Below are positions 9,220-16,374 of a stretch of 18,580 nt of DNA, piece by piece; position 1 is the stretch's first letter, and each line of letters starts with the position of its first letter. Source of the DNA: MED-G116 sp038107835 (GTDB lineage Bacteria; Pseudomonadota; Alphaproteobacteria; Puniceispirillales; Puniceispirillaceae). The translations under genes were made by a program, and so were the position numbers. The stretch spans positions 1-18,580 of the forward strand of contig JAYNHH010000039.1 in NCBI GenBank assembly GCA_038107835.1, written 5' to 3'. The notes below the pieces were generated by a model. That model worked only from the letters and a program-made list of their open reading frames with translations, searched no databases and was not told the DNA's origin.

Positions 9220-10089
9220 TCAGGCGACCCTTGCGGCCGGCTTCCTCTCCATCAGAAAGCCCAGAACACGGGCAAGGAACGCATGCTGCTCGCTGCGCGC
9301 GACAACACTGTCTACCATGCCATGATCTTGCAGATATTCCGCCGTCTGAAAATCATCAGGCAGCTTTTCACGAACGGTTTCCTCAATGACCCGCCGCCCG
9401 GCAAATCCAATGATTGCACCAGGTTCAGCCAGCTGTAGATCGCCAAGCATGGCAAATGACGCGGTCACGCCGCCTGTGGTTGGGTGTGCCAGCAGGACGA
9501 TATGCGGCAGATTGGCATCACGAACCTTGTCCACTGCAAGAATGGTCCGTGGTAGCTGCATCAGCGAGAGAACGCCTTCCTGCATGCGGGCGCCACCGCT
9601 GGATGGCACCGTGATCAATGCGGCATTACGGGCAACAGCCTCATTTGCGGCAGCGATGATGCCATTGCCAACCAACCGTCCCATTGACCCGCCCATGAAT
9701 CTGAAGTCAAAGGCCGCCATCACCGCGGGCTTACCCCCGATTGTGCCATGCGCTACCGAAATGGCATCTGCAAGGCCGGTCTTTGCGCGGGTGTCGCGCA
9801 GCCGATCAGAGTAACGACGGGTATCTTTGAATTTCAGCGGGTCCTCATTGATCGAGTCCAGCTCAACAAGCTCATAATTTCCTTCGTCAAACGTCATGCG
9901 AAAGCGGTTTGCTGGTGATAGCGGCGCGTGATTGCCGCAGGTAGCACAGCAATTGTTAGCTTCCTCGAATTCCCGATGAAAAATCATCTGTCCGCAGCTT
10001 CTGCATTTTACCCACAGATTGTCGGGCACATCTTCGGATTGGACCCATGCCTTGATTTTCGGCAAAACGGAATTGGTAATCCAGTTCAT
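9220..10089 (-). CDS. accD: Acetyl-CoA carboxylase carboxyltransferase subunit beta
   Basis: AccD is the beta half of the carboxyltransferase that moves CO2 from biotin-BCCP to acetyl-CoA, giving malonyl-CoA for fatty acid synthesis; it pairs with AccA in the cytosol. The 289-residue protein has the N-terminal zinc ribbon (Cys29, Cys32, Cys48, Cys51, with CRSCGQ and CATCGN). The crotonase-fold carboxyltransferase follows, with PSSGGARMQEG and HPTTGGVTASFAMLGD, which form the acyl-CoA oxyanion region. AGGAGA precedes the ATG at 10089. It lies 18 bp after trpA and 10 bp before folC, a spacing that suggests one transcript. In E. coli AccD can bind nucleic acid through the zinc ribbon; whether that holds here cannot be told from sequence. 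Confidence 0.97.
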   Translation of the reverse strand: MNWITNSVLPKIKAWVQSEDVPDNLWVKCRSCGQMIFHREFEEANNCCATCGNHAPLSPANRFRMTFDEGNYELVELDSINEDPLKFKDTRRYSDRLRDTRAKTGLADAISVAHGTIGGKPAVMAAFDFRFMGGSMGRLVGNGIIAAANEAVARNAALITVPSSGGARMQEGVLSLMQLPRTILAVDKVRDANLPHIVLLAHPTTGGVTASFAMLGDLQLAEPGAIIGFAGRRVIEETVREKLPDDFQTAEYLQDHGMVDSVVARSEQHAFLARVLGFLMERKPAARVA

Positions 10090-10107
10090 GCTGCGTCTCC
10101 TGTTTCC

Positions 10108-10932
10108 CTACCGCTGGCTGGCGGCAACACCTTTTGCAAGGTCGCCGACAAATGCGGCGATTTTTTGCACAATCTCATCATGTGTGCTGCCGTCATCTGA
10201 CAGATTGTTGGCAATGATATCAACAACCGCCGAGCCGACAACAGCGCCGTCACTCAAAGTTGCGGCTTCGCCCGCAGCTTCAGGTGTGCGAATGCCAAAA
10301 CCAGTAACCACGGGCAGGTTTGTCACCGATTTGATCCGCTTATAGGCGTCAGCGATTGATGCGCCGGCAGCGCTTTTTGTTCCAGTGATCCCGGTAATGG
10401 ACACATAATAGACGAAGCCGCTGGCCTCGGCCAAAACCTCAGGCAACCGTGCTTCATCGCTGGTTGGCGTAACAAGGCGGATGAAGCTGAGACCCGCCCG
10501 TTTTGCCGGCAGGCAGAGTTCCTCGTCCTCTTCTGGTGGCAGATCGACAATGATCAAACCATCCACACCGATCGCAGCTGCCTCGTCGAGAAACTTCTGC
10601 GCGCCATAAATATAGATCGGATTGTAATATCCCATCAGGATCAGCGGTGTCTCAGCGTGGCGTTCTCGAAATGCCTTCGCCATGGCCAGCGTCTTTTCGA
10701 GGGTCATGCCGCCCCTCAGCGCCCGCAGGGATGACGCCTGAATCGCAGGTCCATCGGCCATCGGGTCAGAAAAAGGCATGCCAAATTCGATGATATCGGC
10801 ACCACCGGCGACAACAGCATCCAGAATTCTTCCAGAGGTTTCCAGATCGGGATCGCCTGCCGTGACAAAGACGCCAAGTGTTCCGCGCCCCTGTTCATTT
10901 GCTCTGGCAAATGCCGTTTCAATTCGTCCCAT
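10108..10932 (-). CDS. trpA: Tryptophan synthase alpha subunit
   Basis: TrpA cleaves indole-3-glycerol phosphate to indole and glyceraldehyde 3-phosphate and channels indole to TrpB in the alpha2-beta2 complex. The 274-residue TIM barrel starts at ATG 10932 (MGRIETAFARANEQGRG), the family's usual N-terminus. The frame is open further upstream to 11046, but that would overlap trpB and adds no family sequence. The catalytic Glu49 and Asp60 fall at exactly the canonical numbers (IIEFGMPFSDPMADGP). LMGYYNPI, DLPPEE, the YYVSITGITGTK phosphate loop and VVTGFGI are also present. It lies 47 bp after the trpB stop; this spacer holds a 10-bp perfect palindrome (GAGATATCTC, 10951-10960). The ribosome binding site is weak, so coupling to trpB is possible. 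Confidence 0.96.
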   Translation of the reverse strand: MGRIETAFARANEQGRGTLGVFVTAGDPDLETSGRILDAVVAGGADIIEFGMPFSDPMADGPAIQASSLRALRGGMTLEKTLAMAKAFRERHAETPLILMGYYNPIYIYGAQKFLDEAAAIGVDGLIIVDLPPEEDEELCLPAKRAGLSFIRLVTPTSDEARLPEVLAEASGFVYYVSITGITGTKSAAGASIADAYKRIKSVTNLPVVTGFGIRTPEAAGEAATLSDGAVVGSAVVDIIANNLSDDGSTHDEIVQKIAAFVGDLAKGVAASQR

Positions 10933-10979
10933 TTTATAGTCTTTCTCGTTGAGATATCTCTGATAGAGGATGTGGTGTT

Positions 10980-12203
10980 CTACAGCAGGCCGCGTTCGTC
11001 CAGCATCGGTAGCACCGCGCCCAGATCTTTGTCGCCGCGGCCGCACATATTCAGAATGACAATGTCGTCCCGGTTCATTTCACCGATGATTGTCCCGGTG
11101 AATGCCAGTGCGTGCGATGGTTCAAGCGCCGGGATGATGCCTTCAAGACGTGAGCATAGCTGGAAGGCAACAAGCGCTTCCTCATCTGTTGCGCTCACAT
11201 AGTTGACCCGCCCCATATCATGCAGCCAAGAATGTTCCGGCCCAATCCCCGGATAATCAAGACCGGCAGAAATTGAATGGGCATCAATGATCTGGCCGTC
11301 ATCATCCTGCAGCAGATAGGTGCGGTTGCCATGCAGAACGCCGGGTGTTCCGCCGGTTAGTGATGCAGCATGCAGGCCGGACGGGATACCCTTGCCGGCA
11401 GCTTCAACGCCATAGATTCTGACCGACTCATCGTCAAGAAAGGGGTGAAACAGCCCCATGGCATTCGAGCCGCCACCAATGCAGGCAATGATGGCGTCGG
11501 GAAGGCGACCCTCAGCCTCCATCAATTGCTCCTTTGCCTCTTTCCCGATCACCGATTGGAAATCACGCACCATTTGCGGATAGGGGTGTGGACCGGCAAC
11601 GGTGCCAATGATGTAAAAATGTGTTTCGGCATTCGCCACCCAGAAGCGAAGCGCTTCATTCATCGCGTCCTTGAGCGTGCCAGTTCCCGATGTTACGGGG
11701 TGGACTTTTGCTCCGAGCAGGCGCATGCGGTCAACATTCGGCTTCTGGCGCCGAACATCCTCTTCACCCATGAAAACCTCACACTCCATATCGAACAGTG
11801 CGCAGGCGGTGGCTGTCGCGACACCATGCTGACCAGCGCCTGTTTCAGCGATGATTTTGGTTTTTCCCATCCGCTTTGCCAGCAGAGCCTGCCCCAGCAC
11901 ATTGTTGATTTTATGCGCGCCAGTATGGTTCAGCTCATCGCGTTTGAGGTATAGTTTTGCCCCACCAAAATGAGCGGTCAATCGCTCGGCAAAATACAGG
12001 GGGCTTGGCCGCCCCACATAATGTTTCTGATAATAGGCAAGCTCACGTGTAAAACCGGCGTCGCTGCAGGCGGATTTATAGGATTTTTCAACATCAAGAA
12101 TCAGGGGCATCAGCGTTTCGGCCACGAAGCGACCACCGTGAATGCCGAACCTGCCGGCCTCGTCTGGCTGGTTTACAAAGGAATTTATGATTGTGTCTGT
12201 CAT
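10980..12203 (-). CDS. trpB: Tryptophan synthase beta subunit
   Basis: TrpB is the pyridoxal-phosphate enzyme that condenses indole with serine to tryptophan. The 407-residue length is normal for TrpB1. The PLP lysine is Lys98 in LNHTGAHKIN, the phosphate-binding glycine loop is GGGSNAMG, and the substrate motif ETGAGQHGVATA is intact, as are KPNVDRMRLLGA and GLDYPGIGPEH. The start is ATG 12203, with only a weak upstream Shine-Dalgarno sequence. It follows trpF by 70 bp, the second-longest spacer in the operon after ihfB's leader. That spacer carries a possible internal promoter, which would allow trpBA-accD-folC to be expressed apart from ihfB-lapA-trpF. The genes trpE, D and C are not in the window, so the pathway is split, as is usual in Alphaproteobacteria. 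Confidence 0.97.
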   Translation of the reverse strand: MTDTIINSFVNQPDEAGRFGIHGGRFVAETLMPLILDVEKSYKSACSDAGFTRELAYYQKHYVGRPSPLYFAERLTAHFGGAKLYLKRDELNHTGAHKINNVLGQALLAKRMGKTKIIAETGAGQHGVATATACALFDMECEVFMGEEDVRRQKPNVDRMRLLGAKVHPVTSGTGTLKDAMNEALRFWVANAETHFYIIGTVAGPHPYPQMVRDFQSVIGKEAKEQLMEAEGRLPDAIIACIGGGSNAMGLFHPFLDDESVRIYGVEAAGKGIPSGLHAASLTGGTPGVLHGNRTYLLQDDDGQIIDAHSISAGLDYPGIGPEHSWLHDMGRVNYVSATDEEALVAFQLCSRLEGIIPALEPSHALAFTGTIIGEMNRDDIVILNMCGRGDKDLGAVLPMLDERGLL

Positions 12204-12248
12204 TCTGTCTGTTCAGCGGTGTTTTAAACCCTGCCCTGGTGGAAGTGT

Positions 12249-12277
12249 GATATAGCCAAAATCAAACCATGTTCTAA
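12249..12277 (-). promoter_or_regulatory. Possible internal promoter ahead of trpB
   Basis: On the minus strand TTAGAA (12277-12272) and TATATC (12254-12249) are 17 bp apart, each matching the sigma-70 consensus at 4 of 6 positions. The pair lies across the trpF stop and the trpF-trpB spacer. I see no attenuator-like leader peptide rich in Trp codons. Confidence 0.3.
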
Positions 12278-12927
12278 CCTATTTGGGCAGCAGAAACAAA
12301 GGCGTGAATAAGTCGCGGGTCTTTTTTGCCCGGTGTGGACTCAACGCCGGACGACACATCAACGGCTTTGGCATTCGTCGTGGCGATGGCCCGCCCAACA
12401 TTTTCAGCCGAGAGACCGCCCGCCAACATCCATTTTGTCTTGCCTGCGTGGTTGGCGAGAAGTGTCCAGTCAAATATGTGACCAGTGCCGCCGGGCAAAC
12501 CACCTGGATCACCCTTCGCATCGAATAGAAGCCAATCGGCAACGCCGTCCCACTCTCCGCAGACAATTAGATCATCTGCGGAGGCGACGCGGATTGCCTT
12601 GATGATGGGCAGCCCATGGCGCGCCCTCAGTTTTTCAGCCTGCATGGGCGTTTCATCACCATGTAGTTGCAGGATGTCCGGGTCAGCAATGCCGATCATG
12701 CTTGTCATTTCCGCCTCATCCATATTGACCGTCAGGGCAATGCGCTTTGGGCCCGGATGCGGCCGCTTCTGCGCATGCTGGCTGATAAGCGCCGCCTGTT
12801 CAAAGGAAAGGTGGCGTGGCGACCTGGCATAGAAAACCATGCCCACAAAGGCCGCCCCGGCTTCTGCGCAGACGTCATAGTCGGAAGGTGAAGCAATGCC
12901 GCAGATTTTGACATCGGTTCGGGTCAT
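12274..12927 (-). CDS. trpF: Phosphoribosylanthranilate isomerase
   Basis: TrpF performs the Amadori rearrangement of N-(5-phosphoribosyl)anthranilate to CdRP, the third step of tryptophan synthesis. The 217-residue single TIM barrel is a stand-alone enzyme, not a TrpC-TrpF fusion. The general base Cys9 (KICGI) and general acid Asp136 (LLFDAKG) are present, along with FVGMVFYARSPRHLS, DILQLHGDE and the phosphate-binding MLAGGLSAENV and DVSSGVES blocks. ATG 12927 has GGAG about 10 nt upstream. It sits 26 bp after lapA and 70 bp before trpB. The trpF-trpB-trpA-accD-folC order is a conserved proteobacterial cluster. Confidence 0.96.
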   Translation of the reverse strand: MTRTDVKICGIASPSDYDVCAEAGAAFVGMVFYARSPRHLSFEQAALISQHAQKRPHPGPKRIALTVNMDEAEMTSMIGIADPDILQLHGDETPMQAEKLRARHGLPIIKAIRVASADDLIVCGEWDGVADWLLFDAKGDPGGLPGGTGHIFDWTLLANHAGKTKWMLAGGLSAENVGRAIATTNAKAVDVSSGVESTPGKKDPRLIHAFVSAAQIG

Positions 12928-12953
12928 GTGCGTGGCTCTCCAAACGGGGGCGT

Positions 12954-13301
12954 CTATTTCTTTGCCGAGATCAAGACGGAGTCATTGCTGGACTGTGTTT
13001 CGGCGTCGGCAAGTCGCACCTCGGCGTCATTCATCCGTTTTTCCATTTTTTTCAATTTCTTCTGCATGTGCCAGTTTCTGGTGCGAATCGCAATGGTTGA
13101 AAGCCAGACAATCAATCCACCGGTCACGATTCCCGCTCCCAATGCGCCCAGAACGGCCAGCCATACCGGCAGGCTCAATCCGGTTTCGAAGGGCCATAGA
13201 TGAAGGGTGACTTCGCTATCGTTGGAAGCGGCGAATGCCATGCTGATGATCACCGTCACCACGGTGATGACAAGCCAGAGAAACCGGCCAATGAAGCGCA
13301 T
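12954..13301 (-). CDS. LapA-domain (DUF1049) small inner-membrane protein
   Basis: A 115-residue protein of the LapA / DUF1049 type. In E. coli, LapA (with LapB/YciM) takes part in lipopolysaccharide assembly and control. Two hydrophobic segments are visible, about residues 4-24 and 44-72, joined by a short loop containing NDSEVTLHLWPF, which resembles the family's N-x-x-x-V-x-L-x-x-x-PF signature. The C-terminus (about residues 76-102, KKLKKMEKRMNDAEVRLADAE) is charged and heptad-like, probably a short cytoplasmic coiled coil. Position between ihfB (14 bp upstream) and trpF (26 bp downstream) matches other Alphaproteobacteria. No lapB is visible nearby, so a direct role in LPS control is only inferred. 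Family membership is fairly secure; exact function is not. Confidence 0.85.
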   Translation of the reverse strand: MRFIGRFLWLVITVVTVIISMAFAASNDSEVTLHLWPFETGLSLPVWLAVLGALGAGIVTGGLIVWLSTIAIRTRNWHMQKKLKKMEKRMNDAEVRLADAETQSSNDSVLISAKK

Positions 13302-13315
13302 GTGTTTTGTCCGTT

Positions 13316-13594
13316 TTAGCGGTTAAGACGCTCGCGCATACCTTTTCCCATTTTGAAAAAAGGTACTTTCTTTTCAGTAACTTGTACACTTGTTCCCGTT
13401 CGTGGGTTGCGCCCTGTTCTCGCCTTGCGGTGGCGCACCGAAAAGGCTCCAAACCCGCGCAACTCAACGCGGTCACCACGCTCGAGCGCGCCGCCAATTT
13501 CATCAAGGATTGTGGCGACAAGTCGCTCCAGGTCGCGATGATACAGCGCTGGGTTCTTCGCCGCTAACTTCGCTATAAGTTCTGAACGTGTCAA
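13316..13594 (-). CDS. ihfB: Integration host factor subunit beta (TTG start)
   Basis: IHF beta pairs with IHF alpha to bind and sharply bend DNA at specific sites in the nucleoid, affecting transcription, replication and recombination. Starting at TTG 13594 gives 92 residues (M-TRSELIAKLAAKNP), close to the usual 94. GGAG lies 8 nt upstream. The frame stays open to a TTG at 13624, but the extra residues do not belong to the family. The DNA-bending arm carries GRNPRTG with the intercalating Pro64, and VELRGFGAFSVRHRKAR is the typical strand region. It distinguishes IHF beta from HU by TRSEL and LYHRDLERLVATILDEI. It is the first gene of the seven-gene minus-strand operon, and the rare start codon may limit its output. 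The control region upstream contains an IHF-like site. Confidence 0.94.
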   Translation of the reverse strand: MTRSELIAKLAAKNPALYHRDLERLVATILDEIGGALERGDRVELRGFGAFSVRHRKARTGRNPRTGTSVQVTEKKVPFFKMGKGMRERLNR

Positions 13595-13658
13595 CGTACC
13601 CACTCCGTTGCCAAAACAAATCAATCAAACTAGGCAAAGGATGCCCTGTGCTGACTAC

Positions 13659-13679
13659 ATGGTCAACTTAATTGACCAT
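13659..13679. promoter_or_regulatory. Candidate operator palindrome upstream of ihfB
   Basis: Perfect 8-bp arms ATGGTCAA and TTGACCAT flank a 5-bp AT-rich spacer, CTTAA. The minus-strand reading places TTGACC (13666-13661), a possible -35 element, inside one arm, about 67 bp before the ihfB start. No good -10 follows at the expected distance (CATCCT at 17 bp). The protein that might bind is unknown. Confidence 0.45.
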
Positions 13680-13681
13680 AA

Positions 13682-13694
13682 ATTCAACATTTTG
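13682..13694 (+). promoter_or_regulatory. IHF-like binding site upstream of ihfB
   Basis: ATTCAACATTTTG matches the IHF core consensus WATCAANNNNTTR at all fixed positions but one (T for A at position 2), in an AT-rich stretch. E. coli IHF represses its own genes, so an autoregulatory site here is plausible. A match this good will also occur by chance in AT-rich DNA. Confidence 0.35.
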
Positions 13695-13740
13695 AACAAT
13701 TTACTGGCTCTCAGATGAGAATATGCACAAATTTAGGCAC

Positions 13741-13772
13741 AAAAAAGCCGGCACCAGGATGATGGTGCCGGC
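13741..13772 (-). terminator. Intrinsic terminator of rpsA
   Basis: A 10-bp stem, GCCGGCACCA (13747-13756) with TGGTGCCGGC (13763-13772), has a 6-nt loop. Read on the minus strand, the hairpin is followed by six T (complement of 13741-13746), 20 bp after the rpsA stop. It separates rpsA from the ihfB operon. A T-run is also present on the other strand. Confidence 0.92.
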
Positions 13773-13792
13773 GATTTTTGGTTTTGACGATT

Positions 13793-15529
13793 CTATTTGT
13801 CGTCGTCTGTGTCACGCTTTGCCAGCGCGGCGCCCAGGATGTCACCGAGGCTTGCGCCACTGTCTGATGAGCCGTAATCGGCCATCGCCTGCTTCTCTTC
13901 AGCTGTCTCACGGGCTTTGATCGACAGGGTCAGTTTGCGTGTCTTCTTGTCGACGTTGGTCACGGTCGCATCAACTTTTTCACCGACGGCGAATCTGTCG
14001 GCGCGCTGTTCGGCACGCTCACGGCTGAGGTCGGCACGGCGGATGAAGCCAGTCATCGCATCGCCAACGCTGACATCAAGACCATTGTCGGACACAGCGG
14101 TAACTGTACAGGTGACAGTCTCGCCCTTGCGGTAGGCGTCAGCCTGCCCAGCAAAGGGGTCCTCGGTCAGCTGCTTGATGCCAAGCGAAATCCGCTCCTT
14201 CTCGATATCCACATCAAGAACCTTGGCCTTGACCATGTCACCCTTCGAATATCCCTCAAGGGCGGCTTCACCAGTGACTTCCCAACTGATGTCGGACAGA
14301 TGCACCAGACCATCGATTTCTTCGGTGAGGCCGACAAACAGGCCAAATTCAGTGATATTGCGAATTTCACCTTCAATCTCGGTGCCGGCTGGGTTGGCGC
14401 TGCTGTAATCTTCCCAAGGGTTGCCAGCACATTGCTTGAGACCAAGCGAAATGCGGCGCTTCGAGAGATCGACATCAAGAACCATAACCTCAACCTGCTG
14501 GCTGGTGGATACGATCTTTCCGGGGTGGACATTTTTCTTTGTCCAGCTCATCTCGGAGACATGGACGAGTCCTTCCACACCGGCTTCCAGCTCGACGAAC
14601 GCACCATAATCAGTGATGTTGGTCACACGACCTTCCATCTTCGCGCCAATCGGGAATTTGCCTTCGACATTTTCCCATGGGTCTGACAGAAGCTGCTTCA
14701 TGCCAAGCGAGATACGCTGCGTTTCAGCATTAAAGCGAATGACCTGCACTTCAACGGTTTCGCCAATCTGCAATGCTTCTGATGGATGGCTGATACGCTG
14801 CCATGCGATGTCTGTAACGTGAAGCAGACCATCAACACCACCGAGGTCGACAAACGCACCGTAATCGGTGATGTTCTTGACGACACCCTGGAGTACCTGA
14901 CCTTCCTGAAGATTGGATACAAGCTCCGAACGTGCTTCTGCCCGGGACTCTTCCAGAACGGCGCGGCGTGATACAACAATATTGCCACGACGGCGGTCGA
15001 TTTTCAGAATCTGGAAGGGCTGCGGTGTTCCCATCAGTGGGCCAAGGTCCCGAACTGGGCGGATATCGACCTGGCTGCCGGGCAGAAATGCTGTCGCACC
15101 TGACAGGTCAACGGTAAAGCCACCTTTGACCTTGCCAAAGATGATGCCGGTAACACGTTCCTGCTTTTCAAACGACGTCTCGAGCAGACCCCAGGCCTCC
15201 TCACGGCGAGCCTTGTCGCGGCTGAGGACGGCCTGACCATTACGGTCTTCCATGCGCTCAACATAAACTTCAATTTCGTCACCGACATTGATGTCGGGTT
15301 CCTGGCCCGGGGAGGTCAACTCCTTCATCGGGACACGGCCTTCAGATTTCAGGCCTACATCGATTACGACGGCATCACCCTCGATGCCAACGACAAAGCC
15401 GCGAACAACGCTGCCCTCGATGTTTGTGTTTTCGCCAAAGCTCTCAGCGAGCATGTCAGCAAAGTTTTCCGTTGCAGCGTTCGCTGCAGAATTGTCAACA
15501 GATGTCAAAAATATCTCCGTTATCGCCAT
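13793..15529 (-). CDS. rpsA: 30S ribosomal protein S1
   Basis: S1 binds mRNA at the 30S subunit and helps initiation on structured or weak-SD messages. From ATG 15529 it has 578 residues with six S1 (OB-fold) repeats at about 37-104, 123-189, 210-278, 295-365, 382-452 and 469-537. The central ones carry the repeated NITDYGAFV...GLVHVSEMSW and RISLGMKQ...DPW signatures. The last repeat is more divergent, as is usual, and the tail is acidic (KRDTDDDK). An in-frame GTG at 15559 would add ten residues and has GAGG at an ideal 7-nt spacing, while ATG 15529 has almost no SD; the true start is therefore open. It follows cmk by 191 bp. That leader contains two hairpins, which could serve autogenous control as known for E. 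coli rpsA. Confidence 0.95.
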   Translation of the reverse strand: MAITEIFLTSVDNSAANAATENFADMLAESFGENTNIEGSVVRGFVVGIEGDAVVIDVGLKSEGRVPMKELTSPGQEPDINVGDEIEVYVERMEDRNGQAVLSRDKARREEAWGLLETSFEKQERVTGIIFGKVKGGFTVDLSGATAFLPGSQVDIRPVRDLGPLMGTPQPFQILKIDRRRGNIVVSRRAVLEESRAEARSELVSNLQEGQVLQGVVKNITDYGAFVDLGGVDGLLHVTDIAWQRISHPSEALQIGETVEVQVIRFNAETQRISLGMKQLLSDPWENVEGKFPIGAKMEGRVTNITDYGAFVELEAGVEGLVHVSEMSWTKKNVHPGKIVSTSQQVEVMVLDVDLSKRRISLGLKQCAGNPWEDYSSANPAGTEIEGEIRNITEFGLFVGLTEEIDGLVHLSDISWEVTGEAALEGYSKGDMVKAKVLDVDIEKERISLGIKQLTEDPFAGQADAYRKGETVTCTVTAVSDNGLDVSVGDAMTGFIRRADLSRERAEQRADRFAVGEKVDATVTNVDKKTRKLTLSIKARETAEEKQAMADYGSSDSGASLGDILGAALAKRDTDDDK

Positions 15530-15536
15530 ATGGTCA

Positions 15537-15583
15537 CGGGCCTGCAGCCCGGATGACACGCATTTGCCTCAGCTGGCCTGAGG
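15537..15583 (-). promoter_or_regulatory. Tandem hairpins in the rpsA leader, one enclosing a GAGG
   Basis: Read on the minus strand, hairpin 1 (15583-15567) has stem CCTCAG/CTGAGG with a 5-nt loop, and its right arm contains the GAGG that would serve the GTG at 15559. Hairpin 2 (15551-15537) has stem CGGGC/GCCCG with a 5-nt loop, ending 7 nt before ATG 15529. A nine-codon reading frame (15563-15534) runs between them, its stop 4 nt before the rpsA ATG. This could be a translational control element, but no family is recognised. Confidence 0.5.
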
Positions 15584-15720
15584 GCCGTTTCAGCTGAACA
15601 TCATCCGCCGAGAACCGGTGGATCAGAAACGGGATTTTTTGGCGATCAATTGGTTTGTGCCAGCATTCCGTCTGTTAGAAAAATCAGATCGAGGCTGTTC
15701 AGGTCGCCCCGGTCTGGGTT

Positions 15721-16374
15721 TTATGTGCCGGTGATATGCTTCACATGGGCCAGGGCAACAGCAAAAACCTCGTCTGCGTCCATAGCTGACGTGTCGATGG
15801 TTTTTGCACCGTCCGCCGCCCTCAGTGGAGCAACAGTCCGGTTCCTGTCGCGCTGGTCACGCTCACGCATGTCGTCCAACACGTCGCGGAACATAGCCGA
15901 TTGCCCCGCGTGAAGCAACTCCTTGAATCGCCGCTCGGCGCGCACTTCCAGCTTTGCGTCGATAAACAGTTTTATTGGCGTTTCCGGCAACACCACAGAT
16001 CCAATATCCCGGCCGTCGAGGACCGCGCCATTTCCATGGGGAGGGTCGTTTGCAAAACTGCGCTGAAGCGCCAGGAGATTTGTACGCACCTCCGGCAGAG
16101 CAGCCACTTTTGAAGCTGTCGAGGCAACCCTATCAGTTCGAATTTCCAGCGCGCTGCATAAGCCAAGGTCAAGTCTCAATGATTCTCTAATTGCTTGATT
16201 TTCATCAATATCATCTGCGTTTGTGCCAGTATTCAGCAGTTGCAACGCGAGTGCGCGGTAAAGAGAACCTGTGTCCAGATGAGCAAGATCGAAATGATCG
16301 GCAAGGCGTTTTGACAATGTGCCTTTTCCGCTTGCGGCCGATCCATCAACAGCAATGATCATCGCCCTGATCAT
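15721..16374 (-). CDS. cmk: Cytidylate kinase
   Basis: Cmk phosphorylates CMP and dCMP with ATP, feeding CDP/dCDP pools in the cytosol. From ATG 16374 it has 217 residues. The P-loop is GSAASGKGT (residues 11-19), with Ser where many homologues have Pro or Gly. DTGSLYRALAL (CMP-binding), LDGRDIGSVVLP, KLFIDAKLEVRAERR and the lid region RDQRDRNRTVAPLRAADGA are all typical. The start overlaps the aroA stop as ATGA, and AGAGG lies 4 nt upstream. A second in-frame ATG at 16362 (MIIAVDG) matches many homologues' N-termini and is a fair alternative. aroA-cmk-rpsA is a conserved proteobacterial cluster, and the overlap suggests translational coupling to aroA. Confidence 0.95.
   Translation of the reverse strand: MIRAMIIAVDGSAASGKGTLSKRLADHFDLAHLDTGSLYRALALQLLNTGTNADDIDENQAIRESLRLDLGLCSALEIRTDRVASTASKVAALPEVRTNLLALQRSFANDPPHGNGAVLDGRDIGSVVLPETPIKLFIDAKLEVRAERRFKELLHAGQSAMFRDVLDDMRERDQRDRNRTVAPLRAADGAKTIDTSAMDADEVFAVALAHVKHITGT

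Noticed and set aside
11370..11954. A 194-codon open frame on the plus strand, opposite trpB
   Set aside because: It lies wholly antisense to a clear trpB, shows no recognisable family motif, and reads as a complement of conserved TrpB codons.
14300..14686. A 128-codon plus-strand frame within rpsA
   Set aside because: Arises from the repetitive S1 coding sequence read in reverse; no independent support.
15646..15662. A TGGCAC on the minus strand upstream of rpsA, resembling a sigma-54 -24 element
   Set aside because: The GC of the -12 element is absent at the required distance, and rpsA is not expected to depend on sigma-54.
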